NCBI RefSeq assembly: GCF_001620065.1
Contig: NZ_LQGV01000001.1
Coordinates: forward strand, 1,426,001 to 1,490,000
Direction: 5' to 3'
Length of the DNA: 64,000 bases
From: Microbacterium sp. TNHR37B
GTDB taxonomy: Bacteria > Actinomycetota > Actinomycetes > Actinomycetales > Microbacteriaceae
Positions within the stretch are counted from its first letter, which is position 1. Each line of letters opens with the position of its first letter. Positions 32,135 to 40,704 of this stretch are shown here, one piece after another. Position numbers and translations under genes: made by a program. The notes under the pieces are model-generated. The model saw only the letters and a program-made list of their open reading frames with translations. It searched no databases and had not been told where the DNA came from.

Positions 32135-33574
32135 TCAGTCACCCTGCCGGGCAGCGCCCGGTCTCCCCCAGGCCTCGAGCCACCGCAGCCAGACTTCGCT
32201 GACCGTGGGATAGGCGGGCACCGCGTGCCAGAGCCGTTCGAGGGGCACCTCCCCCACGACCGCGATCGTCGCGGCGTGGAGGAGTTCCGCCACATCGGGG
32301 CCGACGAAGGTGGCGCCCACGAGCACGCCGCGGTCCTCGTCCACCACGGCCCGGGCCGTGCCCGCATAGGAGCGCGCGTACGTGCTCGCCCCGGCCACCC
32401 ACGACAGGTCGTAGTCCAGCGCGCGGACGCGCAGACCGGCACGCTGCGCCTGGGCGAGGGTGAGCCCCACCGAGGCCAATTCGGGCTCGGTGAAGGTCAC
32501 CTGCGGCACCGCGGCGTGGTCGGCGGTGGCGACGTGGGCGCCCCACGGCGCATCGTCCACCTCGCGGCCGAGAGCGCGCGCGGCGATGACGTCGCCGGCC
32601 GCTCGCGCCTGGTACTTGCCCTGGTGGGTGAGGAGTGCTCGGTGGTTCACGTCGCCGACGGCGTAGAGCCAGTCGTGGCCGCGCACACGCAGCGTGTCGT
32701 CGACGTCGAGCCACCCGCCCGGCTCGATCCCAATGGTCTCGAGTCCGAGATCCTGGGTGCGGGGAACGCGACCGGTCGCGACGAGCCCTTCCGCCGCGCG
32801 CACCTCGGTGCCGTCGTCCAGGGTGACGACGACGTCGCCGTTCCCGTCGCGCACGACGCGCACGAGGTCGACGCCGGTGCGGACATCCGCCCCCGCCGCC
32901 CGCAGACTCGATGCCACGCGGTCGCCGGCGAACGGCTCCGCACCCCGCAGCAGGCCCGAACGCGCGAGGACGGTGACTCGGGAGCCGAAGGAGACGAAGG
33001 CGGTGGCCATCTCGCACGCCACGACACCACCGCCGACGATGACGAGCGAGGGCGGCACCTCTCGAACAGCCGTGGCCTCTCGACTCGTCCACAGTTGCGC
33101 GGCAGCGATCCCCTCCACATCGGGGAGGAGCGACGCAGTCCCGGTGCACACGGCGACGGCGTGCCGCGCCCGGAGCACCCGGTCGCCGACCGTGACCTCG
33201 CGCTCGCCCGTGATCCGGCCGTGACCGCGCACGAGGTCGATCCCCGCACCGGCCAGCCACTCCACCTGTCCGCTGTCGTTCCAGTCGTGGACGATCTCGT
33301 CGCGGCGGCGGAGCGTCGCGGCGACATCCACCTCTCCGGTCACCGCCTCCGCGGCTCCCGGAACGTCCTTCGCTGCGCGGAGCGCCGCCCCGGCGCGCAG
33401 CAACGTCTTCGAGGGCATGCACGCCCAGTACGAGCACTCGCCCCCGACGAGCTCGCTCTCCACGATCACCGCCGAGAGCCCACCCTGCACGGCACGGTCC
33501 GCCACGTTCTCCCCGACGGGTCCCGCCCCGATGACGATCAGATCGTAGGTCGCAGTCTCCACTCGTCCACGCAT
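32135..33574 (-). CDS. MerA/dihydrolipoamide-dehydrogenase-like flavoprotein
   Basis: 479 residues from ATG 33574. FAD Rossmann GAGPVGENVAD, redox disulphide GGECSYWACMPSKTLL (Cys47, Cys52), a NAD(P) site (VIVGGGVVACEMA) and YAVGDVNHRALLTHQGKYQAR. The C-terminal interface normally ends in HPTxxE, whose His is the catalytic base; here it reads AYPTVSE, with Tyr in place of His. So it belongs to the pyridine nucleotide-disulphide oxidoreductases but is probably not a lipoamide dehydrogenase; the substrate is unknown. Confidence 0.88.
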   Translation of the reverse strand: MRGRVETATYDLIVIGAGPVGENVADRAVQGGLSAVIVESELVGGECSYWACMPSKTLLRAGAALRAAKDVPGAAEAVTGEVDVAATLRRRDEIVHDWNDSGQVEWLAGAGIDLVRGHGRITGEREVTVGDRVLRARHAVAVCTGTASLLPDVEGIAAAQLWTSREATAVREVPPSLVIVGGGVVACEMATAFVSFGSRVTVLARSGLLRGAEPFAGDRVASSLRAAGADVRTGVDLVRVVRDGNGDVVVTLDDGTEVRAAEGLVATGRVPRTQDLGLETIGIEPGGWLDVDDTLRVRGHDWLYAVGDVNHRALLTHQGKYQARAAGDVIAARALGREVDDAPWGAHVATADHAAVPQVTFTEPELASVGLTLAQAQRAGLRVRALDYDLSWVAGASTYARSYAGTARAVVDEDRGVLVGATFVGPDVAELLHAATIAVVGEVPLERLWHAVPAYPTVSEVWLRWLEAWGRPGAARQGD

Positions 33575-33681
33575 ACCGGAGTGTGACGCTGTATGCCACC
33601 CCGTTCCCCCATGTCGGACACGTGTGATTGGGTGAACCACGGGAATCTGTCCCTCTGTCCTCACGTCGAATCGGAGACGAC

Positions 33682-34524
33682 ATGTCGATCGAGTTCCGCG
33701 CCGTCACGAAGCGGTTTCCCGACGGCACGGTCGCCGTCGACGACTTCAGCTTGCTCATCCCCGCGCACAAGACGACCGTGTTCGTGGGGTCGTCGGGGTG
33801 CGGCAAGACCACGCTCCTGCGCATGATCAACCGGCTGATCGAGCCGACGGAGGGCGAGATCACGATCGACGGCGACAGCATCCTCGATCGCGACCCGGTC
33901 CGGCTGCGGCGCGGAATCGGCTACGTCCTGCAGAACTCGGGCCTGCTCCCCCATTTCACCGTCGCCGACAACATCGCCACGGTTCCCGTGCTCGGCGGAA
34001 CCCCCCAGCGCGTGGCCCGCGAGCGGGCGCTGGAGCTCCTGGACATCGTGGGACTCGACCGCGCCCTGGCCGATCGCTATCCCCGCCAGCTCTCGGGCGG
34101 TCAGCAACAGCGTGTCGGCGTGGCGCGCGGGCTCGCCGCCGATCCCAACATCCTCCTCATGGACGAGCCGTTCGGCGCCGTCGACCCGATCGTCCGCAAA
34201 GAGCTGCAGGCCGAGACGCGAAGGCTCCAGCGCGACCTCGACAAGACCGTCGTGTTCGTCACCCACGACATCGACGAGGCCTTCCTGCTCGGCGACCAGG
34301 TCGTGATCCTCCAGAAGGGGGCCCAGATCGCCCAGGTCGGGAGCCCCGACGAGATCATCGAGAACCCCGCCAACGACTTCGTCGCCGACTTCGTGGGCTT
34401 AGAGCGCGGGGCGCGGGCCCTGCGCACCAAGCGCACCCCGCGCGGCACCGTCCTCATCGACGACAGCGGCCGCACGCAGGGCGTGCTCGTCGGAGAGGCG
34501 CCCGCCTCCGAGGACCGCCCATGA
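33682..34524 (+). CDS. Osmoprotectant ABC transporter ATPase (OpuCA-like)
   Basis: 280 residues. Walker A GSSGCGKTT, VLQNSGLLPHFTVADNI, LSGGQQQRVGVARGLAADPNILLMDEPFGAVDP and FVTHDIDEAFLLGDQVVIL are those of the glycine-betaine/choline type. The tail after the ATPase is short (~45 residues) and does not carry a full CBS pair, unlike longer OpuA-type ATPases. Start ATG 33682 follows GGAG. First gene of a four-gene operon. Confidence 0.92.
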   Translation: MSIEFRAVTKRFPDGTVAVDDFSLLIPAHKTTVFVGSSGCGKTTLLRMINRLIEPTEGEITIDGDSILDRDPVRLRRGIGYVLQNSGLLPHFTVADNIATVPVLGGTPQRVARERALELLDIVGLDRALADRYPRQLSGGQQQRVGVARGLAADPNILLMDEPFGAVDPIVRKELQAETRRLQRDLDKTVVFVTHDIDEAFLLGDQVVILQKGAQIAQVGSPDEIIENPANDFVADFVGLERGARALRTKRTPRGTVLIDDSGRTQGVLVGEAPASEDRP

Positions 34525-35198
34525 CCTGGATCCTCGACAACCTCGACCTCATCGGGAAACTGAGCCTGGTGCACCTGCGCCAGAGCCTCATCCCGATCCT
34601 GCTGTCCTTCGTCATCGCGGTGCCGCTCGGATGGCTGGCCTGGCGATACACGGCCCTGCGCGGCGCGACGCTCACGACGATCGGCCTGCTCTACACGATC
34701 CCGTCGCTCGGACTGTTCGCCGTCCTCGCGGGAGCGGGGATCCCCCTCCTGTCGGAGGCCAACCTCATCACGGCGCTCACGATCTACGGCGTCGCCATCA
34801 TGACGCGGTCGGTCACCGATGGCCTCGATGCGATCGATCCCGCGGTGCGTGCGTCGGCCGTCGCGGTCGGCTTCGGCCCGTGGCGGCGCTTCTGGACCGT
34901 CGACTTCCCGCTCTCCGGACCGGTGCTCCTGGCCGGTCTCCGGGTGACGGCCACCTCCACGATCGCCCTCGCGACCGTCGGCATCCTCATCGGCATCCAG
35001 AACCTCGGTCTGCTGTTCACCGACGGCTACCAGCGACGCATCGTCGAAGAGGTCCTGTCGGGGGTGGTGGCCGTCGTGGTCATCGCCCTCCTCATCGACC
35101 TCGTGCTGGTGCTCCTGGGCCGTCTGCTCATGCCGTGGCTCCCTCGACGGCAGCGGCGGGTGCCGGTGCGCGCTCCGCAGGCGGTGGTGCAGGCATGA
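34521..35198 (+). CDS. Osmoprotectant ABC transporter permease (OpuCB-like)
   Basis: 225 residues with five to six helices and the cytoplasmic EAA-type loop (DAIDPAVRASAVAVGFGPWRRFWTVDFPLSGPVLLAGL). It overlaps the ATPase gene by 4 nt. It forms the membrane channel with the second permease. No fused substrate-binding domain is present. Confidence 0.9.
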   Translation: MTWILDNLDLIGKLSLVHLRQSLIPILLSFVIAVPLGWLAWRYTALRGATLTTIGLLYTIPSLGLFAVLAGAGIPLLSEANLITALTIYGVAIMTRSVTDGLDAIDPAVRASAVAVGFGPWRRFWTVDFPLSGPVLLAGLRVTATSTIALATVGILIGIQNLGLLFTDGYQRRIVEEVLSGVVAVVVIALLIDLVLVLLGRLLMPWLPRRQRRVPVRAPQAVVQA

Positions 35199-35911
35199 AC
35201 TTCTTCCTCGACGCCTTCGGCTGGATCTTCTCGCCCGACCGGCTGGAGGGGTACCTCCCTCTTCCCCTCGCGATCGGGCAACACCTCGCCTTCACCTTCG
35301 GGGCCGTCGCGATCGCGGCCCTCATCGCCATCCCGCTCGGCTGGCTGATCGGCCACACCGGCCGCGGCCGCGAGGTGGCGGTGGCCCTCTCCGGCGCCGC
35401 GCGAGCGTTGCCCTCGCTCGGGCTCGTCCTCCTGCTCGTGCTCCTGATCGGCGTGGTCCACAAGACCGAGGCCGCCGTGATCTCGTTCGTCCTCCTGGCG
35501 ATCCCCTCGATCCTCGCCGGCGCGTACGCCGGCTTCGAGGCCATCGACCGCACCGTGATCGACGCAGGTCGCGCCATGGGGATGACCCCGTGGCAGGTGC
35601 TGTGGAAGATCGAAGTACCGCTGGGGTTGCCCCTCCTCATCGGCGGCATCCGCAGTGGCGCCCTCCAGGTGGTGGCCACCGTCACGATCGCCGCCTACGT
35701 CGGCCTCGGCGGGCTGGGGTTCTTCTTCATCCAGGGCATCCAGCTCCAGCGATTCGAGCAGATCCTCGGCGCCTCGATCGTCGTCATCGCTCTGGCCCTC
35801 GCCGTCGACGGCGTCTTCGCCCTGCTGCAGCGGCTCGTGGTGCCGCGGGGCGTCGCTGTCCGCTCGCCCGCCCGCGACCGCCGCCCTGCCACCGCGGCGA
35901 CCTCGACCTGA
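35195..35911 (+). CDS. Osmoprotectant ABC transporter permease (OpuCD-like)
   Basis: 238 residues, the second permease of the pair. The EAA loop reads AIDRTVIDAGRAMGMTPWQVLWKIEVPLGLPLLIGGIRSG, and YVGLGGLGFFFIQGIQL is typical of quaternary-amine importers. ATGA overlap with the preceding permease. Confidence 0.9.
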   Translation: MNFFLDAFGWIFSPDRLEGYLPLPLAIGQHLAFTFGAVAIAALIAIPLGWLIGHTGRGREVAVALSGAARALPSLGLVLLLVLLIGVVHKTEAAVISFVLLAIPSILAGAYAGFEAIDRTVIDAGRAMGMTPWQVLWKIEVPLGLPLLIGGIRSGALQVVATVTIAAYVGLGGLGFFFIQGIQLQRFEQILGASIVVIALALAVDGVFALLQRLVVPRGVAVRSPARDRRPATAATST

Positions 35912-35963
35912 CTCTCTCTCCGGCACCATCCCGCGCCTACAGCACACCAGAAAGGCACCTCCC

Positions 35964-36890
35964 ATGTCCCGCATTCGTTCCCGCTTCACCGCGGCAGCCG
36001 GCCTCGTCGCCGTCGCCGCCCTGGCCCTGGCCGGCTGCGCCTCCTCCGATCCGCTCGGTGGAGACTCGTCCAGCCCGGCACCCACCTCCGGCTCCGGAAC
36101 CGGGTCGTCGACGATCGTCGTCGGCTCCCAGGCGTACTACTCGAACGAGATCATCGCCGAGATCTACGCGCAGGCTCTGGAGGGCGCCGGCTTCACGGTC
36201 GAGCGCAAGTTCCAGATCGGTCAGCGCGACCTCTACATCCCGTCGCTCGAGGACGGCAGCGTGCAGTTGTTCCCCGAGTACACCGGAAACCTCCTCCAGT
36301 TCTTCGAGCCCGACACCACCGCAACCACGTCCGAAGACGTCTACGCGGCGCTCAAGAACGCCCTCCCGGAAGGCCTGACGGTGCTCGACCAGTCGTCGGC
36401 GACCGACCAGGACTCCTACAACGTGACGGCCGACTTCGCGCAGAAGAACAACCTCACGTCGCTGGAGGACCTCGCCGGCCTCAGCGGTCTCACGCTCGGC
36501 GGTGCCCCCGAACTGGAGGAGCGTCCGTACGGGCCGAAGGGTCTGAAATCGGTCTACAGCGTCGACGTCGCCTTCTCGGCCACTGCCGACACCACGGTCG
36601 ACGAGCTGGTCGCCGGCAACATCCAGATCGCGAACGTCTACAGCGCCGACCCGCGCATCCAGACCAACGACCTCGTGACGCTGGAAGACCCGAAGGGCCT
36701 GTTCCTGGCCTCCAACGTGGTCCCCGTCGTCAACTCGGCCATCGCCGATGAGATCGCCGATGTGATCAACCCCATCAGCGCGGCCCTGACCCCCGAGGGC
36801 CTGGTCGCCCTGAATGTGGAGTCGACGGAGCAGAAGCGCTCGTCCGCCGACATCGCGAAGGACTGGCTCGCCGCCAACGGCGTCGGCTGA
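35964..36890 (+). CDS. Glycine betaine/osmoprotectant-binding lipoprotein (ProX/OpuCC-like)
   Basis: 308 residues. Lipoprotein signal with lipobox LAGC (Cys25) and a Ser/Gly-rich tether, then the QAT-domain start IVVGSQAYYSNEIIAEIYAQALEGAGFTV and LFPEYTGNLL. This is the substrate-capture subunit on the outer face of the membrane. AAGG lies upstream of ATG 35964. The gene is followed by a strong terminator. Confidence 0.93.
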   Translation: MSRIRSRFTAAAGLVAVAALALAGCASSDPLGGDSSSPAPTSGSGTGSSTIVVGSQAYYSNEIIAEIYAQALEGAGFTVERKFQIGQRDLYIPSLEDGSVQLFPEYTGNLLQFFEPDTTATTSEDVYAALKNALPEGLTVLDQSSATDQDSYNVTADFAQKNNLTSLEDLAGLSGLTLGGAPELEERPYGPKGLKSVYSVDVAFSATADTTVDELVAGNIQIANVYSADPRIQTNDLVTLEDPKGLFLASNVVPVVNSAIADEIADVINPISAALTPEGLVALNVESTEQKRSSADIAKDWLAANGVG

Positions 36891-36901
36891 TCCGACACAC
36901 C

Positions 36902-36936
36902 AGAACGGCGCCCCGGATCTCCCGGGGCGCCGTTCT
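36902..36936. terminator. Bidirectional terminator after the osmoprotectant operon
   Basis: A perfect 15-bp stem (AGAACGGCGCCCCGG and its complement) with a 5-nt loop lies 11 nt after the lipoprotein stop. Imperfect CACAC/GTGTG pairing extends it. It lies between convergent genes and can serve both. Confidence 0.8.
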
Positions 36937-36954
36937 CGCGTGTGCGGGTGCTGA

Positions 36955-38271
36955 CTAAAAGGCGCGGAGCGTGGCGTGGAGGCCGCCGTCGATCAGGTCG
37001 CGGCGGAGGATGCCGCGCCGGCGCAGCACCGGCACGAGCTCGTCGAGCGTGCGGTGGATCGTCACGGGGTGGAGGTCGCCCCACAGCAAGATGCCGTCGT
37101 TGCCCCAGTCGCCCAGCTCGTCGATGAGATCGGCGAACTCGTCGGCCGTCCCGACGAAACCGGTGCGATCGGAGATCCGGCCGAGCCGCGCCAGCGCCGC
37201 GAGATGTGTCCGCAGCGGCGTGGAGGCCACGTCGCGGTCGCCGGCGAGTCGGCGGATGCTCCCCTGGGAGACGTGCTCGCCGAAGATCCCGAGATCCAGC
37301 GGCGCATCGAGGTCGAGCCCGGTGAGGTCCGTCTCGAGATCGCTCGACTGCCGCCGCGCGATCAGACGCAGCGTGTCGTCGTCGGGATCCGCGGCCGCCG
37401 CGACGAGGCGATCAGCTTCTGCTGCGCTCGCGACGATCGTGGGCTGGATCGCGAAGAGGATCTTGATGTCCTCCGGCGCGCGGCCCCGCTCGATGGCTGC
37501 GGCGTGGATGCGGGCGCGATACTCGCGCACGCTCTGTTCGTGGAGCGGCGCAAGAGCGAGCTGGATGTCGGAGTTCGCGCCGGCGAAGGCGAGACCCCGT
37601 CCGGATCCGCCCGGCGAGGCGATCACGGGTTCGCCATGCTCGAACGGGATGGCGTTGAGGGGACCGTCGAAGGCGAAATACTCGCCGCGGTGCCGGACAG
37701 CCTCCAGTCGCGAGCCGTCGGCGTAGACGCCCGAGACCGGATCGGTCACCAGCGCGCCGTCGCCCCAGCTCCGCCAGAGCGCACGAAGCCCGCTCAACCA
37801 CTCCTCGGCGCGATCGTAGGCGGCATCGTGACCGAGTTGCGGCGCATCCCCGAAATGGCGTGCGCTGGCGGTGTCGGTCACGACGTTGAGCCCGAGACGG
37901 TGGCCGGACAGGTGCTGCAGGGTCGCGAACTGCCGAGCCGCGGTGTACGGCAGGTAGGCGGCGGGATTGACGGTGGGGATGATCCCCAGATGCGTCGTGG
38001 CGGCGAAGAGATACGGCGCGAGAAGCAGCGGATCGTGCTTGGGACCGCCGAACGCGTGCCGCACGCGGAGATCGATCGTGGCCGCCGAGCCGAGCGAGGG
38101 GGCGTCCTCGATCAGCACGAAGTCGAACCCGGCGCGCTCCAGCTCGCGCGCCGACTGCTGATACAGATCGGGCGATGTCCAGCGCCAGTCCCAGTCCAGC
38201 GAGGGGCTCCCCCAACCGTGCGGACCGAATCCCCGCGCGAGGAACCAGCCGAAGTGCTGCGGCCTGCTCAT
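36955..38271 (-). CDS. NtaA/SnaA/DszA-family FMN-dependent monooxygenase
   Basis: 438 residues, normal for the family (bacterial-luciferase fold). The sequence opens MSRPQHFGWFLARGFGPHGWG and has YLPYTAARQFATLQHLSGHRLGLNVVTDTAS, DRAEEWLSGLRALWRSW and EPVIASPGGSGRGLAFAG. Such enzymes use FMNH2 from a separate reductase to cleave amines, sulphonates or chelators. It overlaps the sulfhydrylase gene by 4 nt, which suggests organosulphur scavenging (inference). Confidence 0.88.
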   Translation of the reverse strand: MSRPQHFGWFLARGFGPHGWGSPSLDWDWRWTSPDLYQQSARELERAGFDFVLIEDAPSLGSAATIDLRVRHAFGGPKHDPLLLAPYLFAATTHLGIIPTVNPAAYLPYTAARQFATLQHLSGHRLGLNVVTDTASARHFGDAPQLGHDAAYDRAEEWLSGLRALWRSWGDGALVTDPVSGVYADGSRLEAVRHRGEYFAFDGPLNAIPFEHGEPVIASPGGSGRGLAFAGANSDIQLALAPLHEQSVREYRARIHAAAIERGRAPEDIKILFAIQPTIVASAAEADRLVAAAADPDDDTLRLIARRQSSDLETDLTGLDLDAPLDLGIFGEHVSQGSIRRLAGDRDVASTPLRTHLAALARLGRISDRTGFVGTADEFADLIDELGDWGNDGILLWGDLHPVTIHRTLDELVPVLRRRGILRRDLIDGGLHATLRAF

Positions 38272-39605
38272 ACCGTCACCTGCGCGTGTGCGGACGAAAG
38301 TGGGCCGCCCACCGCAGCACCGGAGGCGGCGAGCGCGGTCGCGAGGTCGGCGATGAGGTCGGAGGCGTCCTCGATGCCGATCGAGAGACGGAGCGTTCCC
38401 GGGAACACGCCGACCGCGGCCTGCTCTTCTTCGCTCAGCTGCAGGTGACTCGTGGTGCCGGGGTGCAGCACGAGCGAGCGGACATCGCCCAGGTGCGTCA
38501 TGTGCGTGAACACCTCCAGCGCCTCGACGAAGCGCCGCGCCGTGGACTCGTCACCGGCGAGCGTGATCGTGAAGACCGATCCGAAGCCCCGCGGCAGGAT
38601 CTCGGTGGCCAGCTCGTGATCGGGGTGAGAGGGAAGGCCCACATAGTCGACGGCCGCGATCCCCGGCTGCTTCTCGAGCCACCGGGCCACGGCGAGCGCG
38701 TTGGCGGACTGACGGTCCACGCGAAGACTCAGCGTCTCGATGCCCTGCGCGATGAGGAAGGCGTTCAGCGGCGACGGCGTGGGGCCGAGGCGGGGCGCCA
38801 CGCTCTCGCGGGCGTACGCGAGGCGGGCATTCCCGCCGACCCGGTCGGCGATGCTGGGCGCCCCCCGCCGGCCCGGTGCGACGAGGTGCGGGAAGAGCGC
38901 ACCGGAAGCGATCGGGTCGAACCGGCCGCTGTCGACGATCGCACCGCCGAGCACCGCTCCCTGCCCGGCGAGGAACTTGCTGGCCGAGTGGACGACGACA
39001 TCGGCTCCGTGCTCGATGGGACGGAACAGGTAGGGCGTCGCGAACGTGTTGTCGATGACGAGCGGGATCCCCCGCTCACGCCCGACGCGCGAGATCGCGG
39101 CCACATCGATGAGGCGATTGGTGGCGTTGGAGATCGACTCGGCGAACAGCAGTCGGGTCTCGGGGCGGATGGCGGCCGCCCACGCGGCGGGATCGCGGAT
39201 GTCGTCGACGAAATCGACCTCGATCCCCAGGCGCGACAGATTGTCGAGGAAGAGGCCGCGCGTTCCCTCGTAGATGTGTCTCGACGACACGATGTGGTCG
39301 CCGGCTCCGGCAAGGCTCAGCACCGCGACGGTGGTGGCGGCTTGGCCGCTCGCGAGGAGTAGCGCCCCGCTCCCACCCTCGAGCGACGCGAGCGCGGACT
39401 CGGCGGAGGAGACGGTGGGATTGCCGGTGCGCGTGTAGGCGAAGCCGTCGCCGGCCCCGAAGTGCGCCGTGGCCTGCTCATACTCGTCGAACGAGAACCC
39501 TGCCGTCAGGTAGATGGGGGTCACCCGCGGCGAGCCTCCGTGGGCGCGGTCACCGTCGTGCACCTGTCGCGTGGTGAACCCGCGATCCGTCGAACCACCG
39601 CTCAT
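38268..39605 (-). CDS. O-acetylhomoserine sulfhydrylase-type PLP enzyme
   Basis: 445 residues, the length of MetY rather than the ~385 of MetB/MetC. The PLP lysine lies in SASKFLAGQGAVLGGAIVD; PIYLTAGFSFD, YTRTGNPTV and LVLHPGTTSHLQLSEEEQ are family blocks. The reaction is O-acetylhomoserine plus sulphide to homocysteine (or O-acetylserine to cysteine). First gene of a unit with the monooxygenase; there is no recognisable SAM riboswitch upstream. A mini-ORF lies at 39631-39651. Confidence 0.88.
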   Translation of the reverse strand: MSGGSTDRGFTTRQVHDGDRAHGGSPRVTPIYLTAGFSFDEYEQATAHFGAGDGFAYTRTGNPTVSSAESALASLEGGSGALLLASGQAATTVAVLSLAGAGDHIVSSRHIYEGTRGLFLDNLSRLGIEVDFVDDIRDPAAWAAAIRPETRLLFAESISNATNRLIDVAAISRVGRERGIPLVIDNTFATPYLFRPIEHGADVVVHSASKFLAGQGAVLGGAIVDSGRFDPIASGALFPHLVAPGRRGAPSIADRVGGNARLAYARESVAPRLGPTPSPLNAFLIAQGIETLSLRVDRQSANALAVARWLEKQPGIAAVDYVGLPSHPDHELATEILPRGFGSVFTITLAGDESTARRFVEALEVFTHMTHLGDVRSLVLHPGTTSHLQLSEEEQAAVGVFPGTLRLSIGIEDASDLIADLATALAASGAAVGGPLSSAHAQVTV

Positions 39606-39693
39606 GCGCGCCCTTCCTTCCGGCCGGGCCTCACCCGCCGAGAGACATCATGCGGTCGCGCGGAGCAGTTCGCCTATTCGCGGTGTCGCCGTG

Positions 39694-40650
39694 TTACGCG
39701 CCGCCGTCCCACCGTCGCAGGGCACGCTCGGCGAGAAAGGTCACCCACTTCGAGGGCTCGCCCGGGGCAACGTCGTGCGTGACCCACGTGTCGCCTCCGA
39801 ACCGCCAGCCCTGATCCCAGCGGCCGTCGTCGCGTCGCGCTGCCCGCAGACGCTCCACCGCCTCTTCGGCGCGGGAGTCGTTCGGTGCGCCATCCCACTC
39901 CGCAGCCTCGGTGACGTGGTCCACCGCCTTGAGCAGGGTGAAGGGCGCGCGATACGGGTACACGATGAGGTCGGTCCACCGTCCCACCTGTTCTCCCGTC
40001 GATGCCCGGTAACGGAGCCGCCGACTCAGCAGGTATTCCTCACCGCGGTGCCGCGCATCGCGGACGCTCGTGTCGCCGGTGAGCTTCTCGTAGGCCAGGA
40101 GCCCGCGCACCGCGTTGATCGTGGAGTGGAACGATGACCGAGCCGAGCCTTCCACCCATTCGCAGTTCCACCCGCCGTCAGCGAGCGCGTGGGAGGTGAA
40201 CCACGCCGCGAGGTGTGACATGTCCTCGCCCAGCCACGCACCGTTGGCGAGCGTCATGGCGTTGATGCACACGTCCACCTCTCCGTCCCAGTAGGGGAGG
40301 TCGTCGTACTCCCACCGGCTGTGCACACGGAGCTTGCCGGCGGTGCCATCGAGGACGCGGGGGTCGAGCCCCCACTCGCGCAGACTCGTCAGGGTCCACG
40401 TGGTGGCGGTGTAGGGCTGGTCGTCCTGCGGCGGATGCTCGGTCATCGTCGCGGGGAAGAACGCCCCACCGGCCCACTGTCCGTCGTCGTCCTGGTGCGA
40501 CAGGAGCGTCGCGCCGTCTCCCTCGACCGCGATGCGCGCCCGCGTCGGCTCCCAGACCTCGCTCGGAAGATCGAGCAGGTCTCGTTGCACCTGCCATCGA
40601 AGGGTGGGATCGGAATCCTGCAGCCATTCGAGGACGGTCGCCGACGTCAT
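39694..40650 (-). CDS. Squalene-cyclase-like alpha/alpha-toroid protein
   Basis: 318 residues with repeated terpene-cyclase/prenyltransferase QW-type motifs: HQDDDGQWAGGAFFP, HALADGGWNCEW and AARRDDGRWDQGW. True squalene cyclases are over 600 residues and have a DXDD catalytic motif; this protein is half that length and the only Asp-rich run is QDDDG within a repeat, so cyclisation activity is doubtful. It may be a single toroid domain used for ligand binding. Leaderless-type start at ATG 40650. No terpenoid genes nearby. Confidence 0.78.
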   Translation of the reverse strand: MTSATVLEWLQDSDPTLRWQVQRDLLDLPSEVWEPTRARIAVEGDGATLLSHQDDDGQWAGGAFFPATMTEHPPQDDQPYTATTWTLTSLREWGLDPRVLDGTAGKLRVHSRWEYDDLPYWDGEVDVCINAMTLANGAWLGEDMSHLAAWFTSHALADGGWNCEWVEGSARSSFHSTINAVRGLLAYEKLTGDTSVRDARHRGEEYLLSRRLRYRASTGEQVGRWTDLIVYPYRAPFTLLKAVDHVTEAAEWDGAPNDSRAEEAVERLRAARRDDGRWDQGWRFGGDTWVTHDVAPGEPSKWVTFLAERALRRWDGGA

Positions 40651-40656
40651 GCGCTC

Positions 40657-40662
40657 ACGCTA
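40657..40662 (-). promoter_or_regulatory. Leaderless -10 box of the squalene-cyclase-like gene
   Basis: TAGCGT (minus strand) lies 6 nt before the ATG at 40650. Confidence 0.5.
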
Positions 40663-40704
40663 CGCCGGGGCGCCGACACCGTGGAAGCGCCCTGCACAGA
40701 CGCA

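Noticed and set aside
32135-33574. Mercuric reductase in a mercury-resistance locus
   Set aside because: There is no MerR, MerP/T or vicinal C-terminal Cys pair, so mercury detoxification is not supported.
39606-39693. SAM riboswitch upstream of the sulfhydrylase
   Set aside because: No SAM-I, II or IV consensus blocks or matching stems could be seen in the 88-nt leader.
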